A stretch of 64,000 nt of DNA from Halichoerus grypus (taxonomy: Eukaryota > Chordata > Mammalia > Carnivora > Phocidae): positions 193,000,187-193,064,186 of the forward strand of contig NC_135713.1 of assembly GCF_964656455.1 (NCBI RefSeq), read 5' to 3'. The translations under genes were made by a program, and so were the position numbers. Below are positions 25,640 to 38,116 of the stretch, in pieces (position 1 is the first letter of the stretch; every line of letters begins with the position of its first letter). Under the pieces are notes generated by a model that was not told the origin of the DNA, did no database searches, and saw nothing but the letters and a program-made list of their open reading frames with translations.

Positions 25640-26055
25640 AGTATCTGTCTAAAATTTATGTAACCTAAAACCTATAAATGTATCCTTATTTGGAATTAGG
25701 GTCTTTGCAGATATAACTGGGTTAAAATGAGCCCTACTGTGGGCCCTAAATCCCAATATGACTGGTGTTCTTTTAAGAGGGAAATGTGGGCACAGACACA
25801 CAGAGACAAGATGCCCAAGTGAGGACAGAGGCAGAAATTGGAATGATGCTTTAAACGGAGGAACAACAAGGACTACCAGCAACCACTAGAAGCTTAGAAG
25901 AAGCAAGGAAATATTCTTCCCTAGAATCTTCAAAGGGAGTGTGGCCTTCCCTATACCTTGATTTTAGAATTCTAGCCTCCAGAAAATAAATTTCTGTTGT
26001 TTTAAGTTTACCACCCAATTTGTGCTGTTATGGCAGCCCCCAGAAACTAATACAT
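25640..26055 (+). mobile_element. Old LTR-like repeat
   Basis: 'agggtctttgcagatataac', 'ccaatatgactggtgttctt', 'ctagcctccagaaaataaat' and 'atggcagcccccagaaacta' resemble a mammalian LTR or other ancient repeat ending with an AATAAA-type signal. I cannot name the subfamily. No coding sequence is present. Confidence 0.55.
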
Positions 26056-26214
26056 TTGTTTTAAACAGACATTGTATAAATATAAATAAAGTTGTCAGTT
26101 TTCAACATATTACTTGTTAGGATTATCATTCAACTTTTACTCTTCCTATCACAATTTTGTAACAGACACTTTGTATTCAGACTGCAGACCAAGAAAATAT
26201 ATTATAATCTTGAA

Positions 26215-26360
26215 CGTCTTATTTTACAGACCATGAAAATGGAGATTCAGAAGGTTCAGTGACTTTTCTTCCCAAGCTTATATAGCTATATGGTAGCAAA
26301 GATAGGACTAGAACAAAAGATTATCATCCCCAAGCCTGGCATTTCTTTAATACATTATGT
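26215..26360 (+). mobile_element. MIR fragment
   Basis: 'tattttacagaccatgaaaa' through 'ggtagcaaagataggactag' is the MIR core to 3' end. Confidence 0.7.
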
Positions 26361-26538
26361 TCTGAATAATAAAACTCTTAAAGAGTCAATATATCCACAA
26401 AACTCCAGAATAACCACTTTCCAGATATTTAGAAATATCTAAGACTTTTGAAAGTTTCCTAAAACTGCTGTCATTATTGCTGAGTTATGAGCTGAAGAAT
26501 AAAACAGGAACCAAAAGTGAATTAAGAATATCTTCTCT

Positions 26539-26643
26539 GGGGTCCTGGCTGGCTCAGTCAGTGGAGCACGTGACTCTTGATCTCTGGGTTGTGAGTTCGA
26601 GCCCCCACTGGGTGTAGAGATTACTTAAAAAATAAGATCTTGG
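26539..26643 (+). mobile_element. SINEC 12 (short form)
   Basis: About 105 bases, head only: 'ggggtcctggctggctcagt' to 'gggtgtagagattactt'. The only SINEC in intron 3. Confidence 0.88.
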
Positions 26644-27094
26644 GAGGAAAAAAGTCACACACAGCTAGTGAGACTGTAAACCGAGGCTGTTGCCAAATTA
26701 CTTCTATGAAGTATGCATCAAGGACATAAAAGTATCCATGATGTGACTTAGCTAAAGATGTTTATTATGGTATGCTTTATAATTTTAATAAAGGGCATAA
26801 TTAAAATAGTTGCCAAGAAAGGCAATAGAATATAGCCAATAAAAATGTTTTCCCAAAAAAACAACTAGAAGAGCACTCCAGTGGAATTTTTGGAGTAAAA
26901 GCTTAGATGACATATATGGGAGGCTGCAGAACTTTAAACTCTCATCATTTTATTGTCAGTTGGTCATCCTTTAACTTTTGGCCTACTAATTAATTTAATG
27001 CATAGAGTCCACACAGTACAGCAATTCTCTGAAGACTGTGACCAGCACTAAGGCAGGACAAAAAAGTGTTGAGACACTTATTTTTTAAAAAAAT

Positions 27095-27240
27095 TCTTTA
27101 AGAATGTAAGCTCCACAAAAGTAGGATTCTTATTTAACCACTGACCCTTCTAAAGCGAACAGTGCCTGGTTCACGGTAGGCACTCACCTACCTGCTAAAT
27201 GGATGCCTCTTCCATGTACATTTATCCCTCAGTCAAACCC
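27095..27240 (+). mobile_element. L2 3' end
   Basis: 'gaatgtaagctccacaaaag' and 'agtgcctggttcacggtagg' are the final L2 phrases. Confidence 0.65.
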
Positions 27241-27743
27241 AAACTCAGTAAGGGACTCTTTTCTAAGTTGATTTTTAAGAAGAAAAATTACCACAGTGTC
27301 ACTATCAAAGATAAAAGGTAAGAATCAGGACTCTGCAGATCGGAGGACACAGAAAAACCAAAATCCCAAACACCAATGTCTAATTTCACTGGAACAGTCT
27401 TTCAGGAAAAATCCTGTTTTTCCTTAAGAAAGCAAGGGAAGCTTAGTGGTAAAATAGAAATGCATCTAAGTAGAAAAAGCAAGATGATATCCTCAGTCTT
27501 CATTGCTTTTCCATAAATATAACAAATAATGAGTTACATCAATGGGTTTTATTATATAGTCGCTTTCTTATGTTTCCTATTAGCCCAAATATAGGAACTG
27601 TTTTGTTCTAAACGCATGTTCAATTTAACATTATATTCTAATAGTGTTGTCTGCACTATTCTAAACAACATCAGGCCCTTAAACAAATTAAACCACTGTA
27701 TCAGATCATATTAAACTCTTCTCTTTGACACAGTTAAGAGTCA

Positions 27744-27983
<240 letters not shown>

Positions 27984-28539
27984 TCAAGAGTAGAAGCAAC
28001 ATTTATACCCAATGGGAATGGGACGATTTTAACATCTAAAGGCCCTTATGTCGCCCACTCTAGTGCCAAGAAAAATCCAAGACTTTATGTATGTATATAT
28101 GTATGTATGTCAATCACAGGACACACATGGACAAAATTTCACATATAGATACTTCCCAAATTAACTAGTTGAAACTGCCTTCTAGTATCCTGATACTGTG
28201 GCAATTTCAGAGGAGACACAGAAATATTCTCAGAAGACAGAAATTTCTCAGGAGATCGAGAAGTATTTTCTACTTTTACTTAAGACATATATAAACAATA
28301 AAGATTATCTACACAGAAAATCCAAAAGACATCACAAATTATTAAAGCAAAGAATTTAGCAAAACTGTAAAGATTGGCATACAAAAACTCAAAGTGTGCC
28401 AACAAGCAGAAAATACTCATTTTTATAAAAAGCACTATTCACAACACCAACTAATGCTAACATGATACATACAAGATCTTTAGAGAATTAATAAAACCTG
28501 AAAACATAAAGACCTATAAAAATGAGATACAATTTTTTT

Positions 28540-29700
28540 TAAGATGGCAATTTTCACATGTGTATAAATTCAAATAAGTTCTAATCAAATTCCCTACAGG
28601 GTTTTTAATGGAAGCAGATGAAAAGATCCAAAAATTCACAAGGAAACAAAGACCAACAGTAGAGAATTCTCAAGAAAATATGATGGAAACTTCCTGGCAT
28701 TACAGACTTACTGTAAAGCCATGACAATTAAAGCAATCCAGAAAGACAAAAAGACCAGTGAGACAAAATACAAGACCCCAAAACTTAGAACTGGATATAT
28801 AAAAGGGATGACATCCATTATCAGTGGGGAAAGATTGAACTATTCAATGAATAGTACTGAAATGGTCAGTTCTTTACATAGAAAAAAGTAAAATTAGTTT
28901 CCTTCCTCATTATATAATTCCGTAATTTTGGAATTCCTAAATCTGAAAAGCCAAACTGAAAGAAAAGTATCTTTGGAAGGATTCCTTAAATAAGACAACA
29001 AAAAACATTTTAGCTAAATTTCAACGTACAATAAAGTTAAAGGCAAGATGCTGTTTGGTAAGATTAAATATCAGAATATAGAACAGAACTCCAACAAAAA
29101 GGTGAAAAAACGGACAATCTAATAAACGATAAATAGAAAATTCATGTAAGAGAAATCCAAATGGCCAATACATAAAAATACACCCTACCTTGTTAGATTT
29201 TTGGTTAAAATATTAGTATCAGGTCAAATATTAGGAAGCTATTTCAAACCCAGACTGGAAAAACCAAGTTTTGGTAAGATGTGGAGAACAGCAATTCATA
29301 CACTGCCGGTAATAAAACCTGGCACATCTGCTTCTGAAAGGTAATTTCAAAACACTTGGCTAGAGAGAAAAATGTGAATACCCAACCATCATGAATTTCT
29401 ATTTCTAAGAACAACACCTGCACATCTGCATGAAGAAACAGATTCACTGCAGCAGAGTTTGTAATAGCTAAAAGTTACAATCTAATTTGCTAAAATAGGG
29501 AAATAAACTAAGAAATAAGTTGTTTGAGATAACACATTAATAGTAAAAGAATTTAATGGACTACTGCTTATTAATAATTATTATAATATGTATCAACATG
29601 ACTAAATCTCAACCATATGGAATGGAAAAATTGTAAGAAAATTAAAAAAGAATAAACATACAATAAGGGCTGTTACCAATACATAAATAGTAAATGTATA
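28540..29700 (+). mobile_element. L1M ORF2 remnant
   Basis: Diverged late ORF2 sequence: 'tggcattacagacttactgt', 'ccattatcagtggggaaaga', 'caaatggccaatacataaa' and 'ggtaagatgtggagaacagc' appear in the order expected of L1 ORF2. Riddled with stops. Confidence 0.65.
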
Positions 29701-29837
29701 AAAACATGCATAGAACTGATATTCAACAAAGTTAGGATCAGGGTCCCCTCATCACCCTGGGAAGGGGAATGAAGAAGTTGGATTTTAGCCCTCTTTAATA
29801 ACGAAATGTGTGATTCTTCTTTAAAAACAAAAGTCTG

Positions 29838-29943
29838 GAGTGCCTGGACAGCTCAGTTGGTGGAGCATGTGACTTTTGATCTTGGGGTGGTGGGTTCAAG
29901 CCCCATGTTGGGCATAGAGATTACTTAAAAAAAAAAAAAAAAA
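29838..29943 (+). mobile_element. SINEC 13 (short form)
   Basis: Same short subtype as 26539: 'gagtgcctggacagctcagt' to 'ggcatagagattactt' plus poly-A. Confidence 0.88.
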
Positions 29944-30207
29944 ACACCTTAAAAACTATAATAAAAATTTAAAAAAGTCTGATAGAAATATGACATTTTA
30001 ACATTCCTTAAATATTAGAGGGGGTATATGGCACCTGGTATATTCTGTAATCAAGGTATTTCATAATCTTCCATAAAATTCTTTTCCAAGAAAGCAGCAG
30101 TCACATTGACTGTGTAGCCCCACCTCCAATCAGGATATACACACTCACTACTAAAAATTTAAAATGGCTGTAAGTGAACTTTAACAACAAACAAAACAAC
30201 ATAATGT

Positions 30208-30404
30208 CGGGGCGCCTGGGTGGCGCAGTTAAGCATTTGACTCTTGGTTTCAGCTCAGGCCGTGATCTCAGGGTTGTGAGACCGAGCCTCTCGACAGGCT
30301 CCGTGCTCAACGTCTGCATCTGCTTGAGACTCTCTCCCTCTGCCTCTGCCCTTCCTCCTGCTCTCTCTCTCTCTCAAATAAATAAATCTTAAAAAAAAAA
30401 AAAA
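30208..30404 (+). mobile_element. SINEC 14
   Basis: 'gcgcctgggtggcgcagtta' to poly-A; aatgtc repeated at the edges. Confidence 0.93.
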
Positions 30405-30646
30405 ATGTCAGTGAGAGAACACATCTAACCACAGCAGGATTAGAAATGAGTTAATACTTAATTATACCATTATAATTAAGACCAAGGTTAGCAATGTGAT
30501 ATTTTACTTTTATATGGTCCAAAAATAAGCCATTCAAGCCAACCAATGTGATAAAGTATTATCCAATTATTTCTCTTTTAGAAAGAAGGCATTTTATAGT
30601 TCACCAATCTTGATGGAATCAGTACAAGATGTAAAGATACTTTTTT

Positions 30647-30846
30647 ATTTTTTAAAGATTTTATTTATTTATTTATTTGACAGAGAGAGACACAGCAAGA
30701 GAGGGAACATAAGCAGGGGGAGTGGGAGAGGAAGAAGCAGACTTCCCGTAGAGCAGGGAGCCCGATGTGGGGCTCGATCCCAGGACCCTGTGATCACAAC
30801 CTGAGCTGAAGGCAGACGCTTAACAACTGAGCCACCCAGGTGCCCC
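30647..30846 (-). mobile_element. SINEC 15
   Basis: Target duplication aagatactttttt at 30634-30646 and again from 30847. It faces the plus-strand SINEC 16 across about 33 bases. Confidence 0.95.
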
Positions 30847-30879
30847 AAGATACTTTTTTAAAAAGTATAATTACCTGAG

Positions 30880-31077
30880 GTGCCTAGGTGGCTCAGTCAG
30901 TTAAGCATCTGACTCTTGATTTTGGCTCAGGTCATGATTTCAGGGTTGTGAGACTGAGCCGCAGGTCTGGCTCTGGGTGGGCTCTAGCGTGCTGGGCATG
31001 GAGCCTGCTTAAAGATTTTCTCTCTCCCTCTGTCCTCCCCCCGCACCCCCATCTCTCTCTCTCTCTCTCAATAAAGA
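30880..31077 (+). mobile_element. SINEC 16
   Basis: Flanked by tataattacctg / tgtaattatctg. Lacks a long poly-A tail. Confidence 0.92.
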
Positions 31078-31239
31078 AGTGTAATTATCTGGTTTAATGT
31101 TGGCTGCAGGTCTAGTTCTAGCCCAAATTCAGGAAAGAACCTCAAGAAGTTAAATATAACCTCTGGATCATTCCTGAACTATAAAAATGCCCCTCCACCT
31201 TTTTTATAAGAGGCAAAGCTAGTTAACCTGTATATCAAA

Positions 31240-31530
31240 TTTCCAACTTTCATTCCTCTACAAGGTTCACCTTCCTATCCTGCTAAATCTCTTGGTTTTA
31301 TAAGTTCATTTCATTCCCAAAGCTACCACAGCACCAAATGTCTATCTACCATATCACCACTGGGCTACTCCAATAAACCTCCTTAGCTACTACTCCTAAC
31401 ATAAGTTACACACTACTTTTCCTAAATAAACTCCCTTCAAACCTCATTACTTCCTGTCACTCTTATGTGTAAGGAACCATACAGCTCCTCTGTGGCTTCT
31501 TTTCAAGTCCGAAGTCTTCAAGAAAACAAA
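31240..31530 (+). mobile_element. L2 remnant
   Basis: Late L2-like C/T-rich sequence, including 'cctcattacttcctgtcact' and 'cagctcctctgtggcttct'. Confidence 0.55.
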
Positions 31531-31904
31531 GTATAAGGGAAGTCAAATATTGTAAAAGCAATTCAAAGACAAAAAGTGATTAGTAAAATTAACACAATGT
31601 TCATTTAATGACAGTTTATTCACAGACAAATTTGTTTTAACAACTGACAGTGGCTAGCCAAAACAAAACCCTAATGTTGAAAACTAAAGCAAAGGAAAGA
31701 AAATTTCTTGGCAGATTTACAGTGCTTCGTCCTTAGTCACCCTTGATGGACAACGAATCCTGGCAGCCTCTCCCAATGATCCTGAACTTAGCTCATAAGC
31801 CTTGTCACGACAGTGTTCCAGGACACCAAGCACTCTTAATTGGCAAGAAAGATGAAACCTATTTGTTATCTCTGAATTTAGACACATCTTAACCAAAAGC
31901 ATTC

Positions 31905-32091
31905 ATTCATTCATTCATTCATTCGACAGAGAGAGACACAGCAAGAGAGGGAACACAAGCAGGGGGAGTGGGAGAGGGAGAAGCAGGCTTCCTGCAGAGC
32001 AGGGAGCCCGATGTGGGGCTCGAGCCCAGGACCCTGGGACCATGACCTGAGCTGAAGGCAGACGCCCAACGACTGAGCCACCCAGGTGCCC
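31905..32091 (-). mobile_element. SINEC 17
   Basis: Flanked by ccaaaagcattc / ccaaaagaattc; its tail has become an ATTC microsatellite. Confidence 0.93.
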
Positions 32092-32280
32092 CCAAAAGAA
32101 TTCTTTTTTCCTTTCTTCTCTGATGTCAAGGGGGAAAAAAACAAAACAAATAAAAACATTTTAAAATCTGTTTGAAAGTCTGAGACTAAAAAAGAGAAGA
32201 AGATTACTTAAAACATTTCAGTTCACAAGAACTTTAATGAGTAAGTACTATTTTTCTCTGATATTAAAGAACAGCCTTTG

Positions 32281-32467
32281 CACGTGAGCGTGCACACACA
32301 CACACACATACACACACGAGTGAGGGAGGAGGGGCAGAAGGAGAGGGAGAGGGAGAAGCAGACTTCCGCTGAGCAGGGAGCCCGATGTGGGGCTCAATCC
32401 CAGGACCGTGGGATCATGACCTGAGCCAAAGGCAGACGCTTAACCGACTAAGCCACCCAAGCACCCC
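32281..32467 (-). mobile_element. SINEC 18
   Basis: An AC repeat replaces the tail region; 'cccgatgtggggctcaatcc' and 'aagccacccaagcacccc' at the head. Confidence 0.9.
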
Positions 32468-34103
32468 AGTATCTTGTGTTTGTAATAGCAGCAATATGGG
32501 CAGAAAGCCGAACTATTAGCAAAGGTATACAGTTAACAAGTCTGAGGTAGCTCTGAAGATGTTACCACACTCCAGTGACAGAGCAGAACACCACAAAATA
32601 TTATTGTAAGAATAAGATCTTCACATCTAACCTTCCCCCCCCATAACAAATAAAACATGTCACAGAAACTCAGTTTACCAGAGGGAGAGGTGGATTCCCC
32701 CCAATGTTGAAAATGTAAATTTATTACTCTGATAATTTACAGATCAAAGAGATATTGATTTAGTATTAGTCGTACAGACTTTAAAAAAGAACACATGACT
32801 AAGGTTGCACAGTGATAATTACATACTGAATTGGTTTCTAATGTAGTCCTTGTGAACGATGAAGAAAGAGATATGGATTCCAACACAGATGAGTCTTTCA
32901 ATTCTTTCTTGTTGCTTATCCTTTGCTAACAATTCGTGAAGTAATTGTTTTAACTTCATTGCCTATACAGGACGCTAGAATGCCTTCTAACCTATTATTC
33001 TGCTGTGTACTACTTTATTCCAGTTTGTACCAAAAATGTTTGTCTACACCTACCAGACTACTGCCTGAGAATTCATTTTAACTCCTATTTTGCCCCTCAC
33101 TGTTATAAACATTTCATTGGTAAATTTGCTTTCTCTCCGTGTGCTATATGAAAATCCATTAAAAGTTTACATTATGGATTGATTTTTGGTTACCTAAATG
33201 CAGGAAGATACAGTATCAATGTTTCCTTTGGTAATACCACATGCATAATACATTTTAATGTTGCCAGCTATGTACCAGTATCTATTTGTATAAAACAGTA
33301 TATGCTGTATATATAGACTTCTTTTTAGAGGGTTAGAAGAATATTACCACATATCCAGAACTTAGGGTATTTTATAGGATCCAAGAATATAAAATATTTA
33401 TGCTACTCACTTGAACAAAAAATCATTTCCTCTAAAAAAGCTCTTATATTTATAAACACTTTGAAACTATATAGTGGAAAACACTTGAAAATTTAGGGTT
33501 CAGCTTACATGTTGGTCAATGTAGAAAAAAAAAGAAAAAGTGATTTTTGTCTTTAATTTTCTAAAATCACCTTGAATGGTAATGTTAATGGAAATGTTTC
33601 ATTAGAAGAGGAGTAACAGATCAACACGGGGACTTTTAAGCTCCTCCTATTTTTATTAAATTAGGAATTATACTTTGAATCCTCAAAGATGTCACTGATA
33701 AAAACTTTTCTATTATACCCTGAGAGGTAATGATCTGAATCACTTAACTCAGAGGTGGTTACCACTGATTTTACTAAAATAAAAGCCATTAAGGAATGTA
33801 ATTTCTGCTAAGAGAAAAACACAAGAATTTGCAACATTACTAATATATCAACTCTTTCTATTTGATAAACCGCCACAGACAGCAGAGCAACAAGCAGCAG
33901 TGACAGATACTTCCTTTTTCTCAAAGATAAACTACAGCAAAAGCTGACTTACCTAAAGGAAAAGTAAAGCTAGGCACTGAACCATGTCATACTTGACCTA
34001 CTGCTGTCTTTAATGAAATCACTTAAGTTCTATTCCAAGATGGACAATCTGTTAATCCAGCAGAACAGTGCTGGTGGACACTACTTTTCCCTGATCTAGA
34101 AAT

Positions 34104-34218
34104 ATATATATGGCAGGGGGGGTGGGGGGGGTAGGCAGAGGGAGAAGGAGAGAGAATCTCAAGCAGGCTCCATGGTCCCAGCGAGGAGCCTGATGTGGGG
34201 CTTGATCTGACAACCTTG
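34104..34218 (-). mobile_element. SINEC 19, lacking its head
   Basis: Contains the middle and tail only, up to 'ggggcttgatctgacaacct', yet is bounded by the perfect duplication tgatctagaaat (34092-34103, 34219-34230). A very G-rich tract (34116-34131) lies at the tail end. Confidence 0.85.
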
Positions 34219-34536
34219 TGATCTAGAAATTTTTAAAAAATCTCATTAAATAACAATGAACAGGCTGGAAAGACCTGAATGATGGTAATAATTCCTCTTC
34301 GATTCTGATTTCATTTCTATTTCCAGTTCTTTCACTTTATGTAAAAAAAAGAAAAAGTTCTATTAACAAATTAAAAGTAAAATGACTGTCTACAGCCAAG
34401 TTACACAGCACTATGTTGAAAAACTGGCACACAAATTATTTCAGAGTTCTGTGCTACTTCCAAGTGTTCAAGAAAGTCTGAGACACCTAGATTCTGAACT
34501 CTCCAGGTTCTTTAGATGACTTATAAAACCAATAGA

Positions 34537-34738
34537 AGCGGCGCCTGGGTGGCTCAGTCGCTGAGCCTCTGCCTTCGGCTCAGGTCATGATCCCAGCGTC
34601 CTGGGATTGAGCCCTGCGTCGGGCTCCCTGCTCGCCAGGAAGCCTGCTTCTCCCTCTCCCACTCCCCCTGCTTGTGTTCCTGCTCTTGCTGTCTCTGTCA
34701 AATAAATAAAATCTTTAAAAAATAAAAAATAAAAAAAT
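34537..34738 (+). mobile_element. SINEC 20
   Basis: Flanked by aaaaccaataga / aaaaccaacaga. Confidence 0.94.
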
Positions 34739-34889
34739 AAAACCAACAGAATAAAGTAAGTAAAGTTGAGATCATCCCTGAACATCTAGAGCATACAAAC
34801 AGTTGCTAGATTCACAGTATCCAGGGAGTGAGGGTCACAAGAACAGAAAATCTTGACATTATTGAGAGCCACATTAAAAATATATGTAT

Positions 34890-35088
34890 ATGGGCACCTG
34901 GGTGGCTCAGCTGGTTAAGCGACTGCCTTCGGCTCAGGTCATGATCCTGGAGTCCCAGGATTGAGTCCCACATCAGGCTCCCTGCTCAGCGGGGAGTCTG
35001 CTTCTCCCTCTGACCCTCCCCCCTCTCATGTGCTCTCTCTCTCTCTCTCTCATTCTCTCTCTCAAATAAATAAAATCTTAAAAAAAAA
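34890..35088 (+). mobile_element. SINEC 21
   Basis: Full-length; the tail runs into an AT/AC microsatellite. Confidence 0.93.
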
Positions 35089-35133
<45 letters not shown>

Positions 35134-35143
35134 TATATATATA
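35089..35143. repeat. AT/AC compound microsatellite
   Basis: AT run, then AC run, then AT run, directly after the A tail of SINEC 21, from which it probably grew. Confidence 0.95.
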
Positions 35144-35563
35144 AGTATTCACTACCTAGCTCAAAAGTAGTATTGAAACGAATAGGTGAAGGAGCAGGAA
35201 TATAGGTTCAACCCAAATTCTTAACTTTTATTTACTTTATGTGATCATAGACATGAAAACTGACCTCTGGAAATAACAGCAACATCAGCCTCATGGGAAT
35301 GTGGCACTCATAAAATGATATAATCCTAACTGCAAAGTACAATCTGTGTATTAGAAAAGATTAAATAAACATAACCTTGGATTCCAATTCTGTATCGTAA
35401 AAGATACAAAAGAAGGGAAAAGAGGAGAAATAAAGAAATCTCTAAGAGGCAGAAAAATACAGGAAATAGATGATGTTTTCAGTTATCAACAGAATTCTGA
35501 GTCTGAGTGCTGGGCTTCACACTCATCTAAAGAAGTTCCACTCTAAACAGCAAAACTGAAGTA

Positions 35564-36040
35564 CAGTTGACCCTTGAATAACATGGGGGTTTGGGATGCC
35601 AAAAGAACGAACTACCTGTTGACTGGAAGCCTTACCAGTGACAAAAACAGTCAATTAACACATATTTTGTATGTTATGTGTATTACATACTGCATCCTTC
35701 CAATAAAGCTAGAAAAAATATTTAAAAAATCATAAGAGAGGGGCGCCTGGGTGGCTCAGTTGGTTAAGCGACTGCCTTCGGCTCAGGTCATGATCCTGGA
35801 GTCCCTGGATCGAGTCCCGCATCAGGCTCCCTGCTCAGCAGGGAGTCTGCTTCTCCCTCTGACCCTCCCCCCTCTCATGTACTCGCTCTCTCTCATTCTC
35901 TCTCTCTCTCAAATAAATAAATAAAATCTTAAAAAAAAAAAAAAAATCATAAGAGAAAATACATTTACAGTACTATATCGAAAAAAATCCACGTACAATG
36001 GACCCTCCCAGTTCAACATGTTATATTCAAGGCTCAACTA
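35564..36040 (+). mobile_element. TA-flanked Tigger-type transposon, split by SINEC
   Basis: Non-autonomous Tc1/mariner-type fossil. It begins CAGTTGACCCTTGAATAACA and ends with the inverted 'caaggctcaacta', flanked by TA at 35562-35563 and 36041-36042. No transposase frame. A SINEC (35740-35940) is inserted inside. It shares its middle ('acacatattttgtatgttat') with 50536-50838. Confidence 0.85.
35740..35940 (+). mobile_element. SINEC 22 inside a DNA transposon
   Basis: Duplication aaaaaatcataagaga at 35724-35739 and 35941-35956; removing the SINEC restores continuity of the TA-flanked element. Confidence 0.96.
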
Positions 36041-36489
36041 TAGTTCATTAGAATAGATACTGTATTCAGTAACAACTTCAATGACATTACCCTCTGCCCA
36101 AATTTAGAGAGATGGAGGAAATAAAATAAAGGAGGGGGGGAAGTATACCATCAAATATCCTTCATGTTTTGGCTGTAAAATAAAACTTAGATGAGAATGG
36201 GTTAAGAAGCATTTTGTATCTGTCATTCTAACTGGTTATATCAGCTTTCTAGAGAGGTTTGTAGTAACAGGAAACAAATCTACCAGAGCCAATTCTAAAC
36301 TTCCAATTCATCCTGATAAAGACTCTGGGGTGAGAGGTGTGGGATGGGGGGTTTGAATACTTAACCCCTTTGTCCTACTGTTTAAACCAGATTACCTCTG
36401 AAATTGAAGAGATTTGTGTATTTTGGCAAATTACTTAAGCCAAACTTTCAACCACCAAGAACTCTTCCTCTCCCCCCCACCCCCGCCCC

Positions 36490-36700
36490 AGTGCCAGTGC
36501 CATTTAATAAATATTTAAGCACCTATTATTTATTACCAGGGATCATACTAGGTGCTAGGGATAGAGTAGTAACAAACAAGAACTGTGGCTCATTAAGCTT
36601 AGAGTTTAATGGGCAATATAAATGTTAATAAACAATCATGCAAAATGTGAGGTAAAAGATTTTAGCTATGACATAAGATCTAGGTTGAGGGATCTAGAAG
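36490..36700 (+). mobile_element. Ancient repeat fragment of unnamed type
   Basis: 'gatcatactaggtgctaggg' and 'gttaataaacaatcatgcaa' parallel 23465-23640. Confidence 0.5.
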
Positions 36701-37059
36701 ACTTCTCTGTGGTATAAATATTTAACCTAATAAGCTCCAAAGAATAAATCAGGACATGGACAGGCAAACTTGCTCAGGATGAGAGGTCCCAGGGGGAGGG
36801 GGATGTGGAGATGCATAGAAGATGCTAGGGATTGTGGTACGTCTTAAGAAGAAATCATATGTATACAGGTTCTGTACCTGGAGCTCAAACAGTAAACAAG
36901 CAGAAAAATGCACTGGAGTTGACACTGGATATAGGTAGGTAGTAGGGTCAGATCATACAGAACTCTGAAACCCATGTTAATTTTATGAAACAGTATTACG
37001 CAGTCCTGGTCTTGGCCTATGTTCTTGCATTTACCTTGGGCTCTTTTGTTTGTTTGTTT

Positions 37060-37239
37060 TTAAATTATTTTTTAAAGATTTTATTTATTTGAGAGAGAAT
37101 GAGAGAGAGAGAGCATGAGAGGGGGGAGGCTCAGAGGGAGAAGCAGACTCCCTGCTGAGCAGGGAGCCCGATGCGGGACCAGGATCATGACCTGAGTCGA
37201 AGGCAGTCGCTTAACCAACTGAGCCACCCAGGAGCCCTC
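37060..37239 (-). mobile_element. SINEC 23
   Basis: 'aaagattttatttatttgag' to 'gagccacccaggagccc'; part of the middle is missing. Confidence 0.92.
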
Positions 37240-37865
37240 TTGACTTTTTAAATGAAAAATCTCAAATACAAGCTAACAGATAAAGAACGGCCACATAACC
37301 ATCAACTAACTTCAGTAATTATTAACTCTTGGCCAATCCTATCTCATCTATAACATCTACCCCCAATCCCCGTGGATTAATTTAAGTCAATCCCTGCCAT
37401 CAGATCAGTACATCTGTATGTATTTCCATGTGTATCTCTAAAACATAAACTCACTTAAAATATAGCAATACTATATACTATGCTCTATGTATATATATAC
37501 ACACACACACTATCACATAATCTAAAAAACAGTAATTCCTTAATGTCCAATATCCAGTTACTGGTCAAATATTCTGGACTGTCTCAACTGATTTCTCCAA
37601 TTTGAAAATCCACACACTGTATTTGGTTAATACATCTAAAATTTGTAACAGATTTCCTCTTTTTCTCCTTGCAATTTATTTGTAGAAGAAACAGAACTAT
37701 TTGTCCTTTAGAATATCCCACATTTATTTTTATCCTTGTCCCAAAGTCCACACTTTTGAACTTTATAAACTCAACCTCTAAACTACTTTTAGTTTGTTAT
37801 TTAGTGTTTAGTACAGATCAACAGATAAATTATTTGTACTTTTCTACATTTAATTTTTTACATGT
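37235..37865 (+). mobile_element. L1M-type 3' UTR remnant
   Basis: Contains 'aaccatcaactaacttcagt', 'cctatctcatctataacatc', 'gtatctctaaaacataaact' and 'ttgcaatttatttgtagaag', phrases of old L1 3' regions. Short AT and AC repeats lie inside at 37490-37510. Confidence 0.6.
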
Positions 37866-37885
37866 TTAAGACTGAGACAGGGAAG

Positions 37886-38066
37886 GGCGCCTGGGTGGCT
37901 CAGTTGGTTAGGCGACTGCCTTCGGCTCAGGTCATGATCCTGGAGTCCCTGGATCGAGTCCCGCGTCGGGCTCCCTGCTCAGCGGGGAGCCTGCTTCTCC
38001 CTCTGACCCTCTCCCCTCTCATGTGCTCTCTCTCTCATTCTCTCTGTCTCAAATAAATAAATAAAA

Positions 38067-38099
<33 letters not shown>
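37886..38099 (+). mobile_element. SINEC 24
   Basis: Very long uninterrupted A tail (about 30) and a perfect duplication aagactgagacagggaag (37868-37885, 38100-38117), marking a recent insertion. Confidence 0.96.
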
Positions 38100-38103
<4 letters not shown>

Positions 38104-38116
38104 CTGAGACAGGGAA

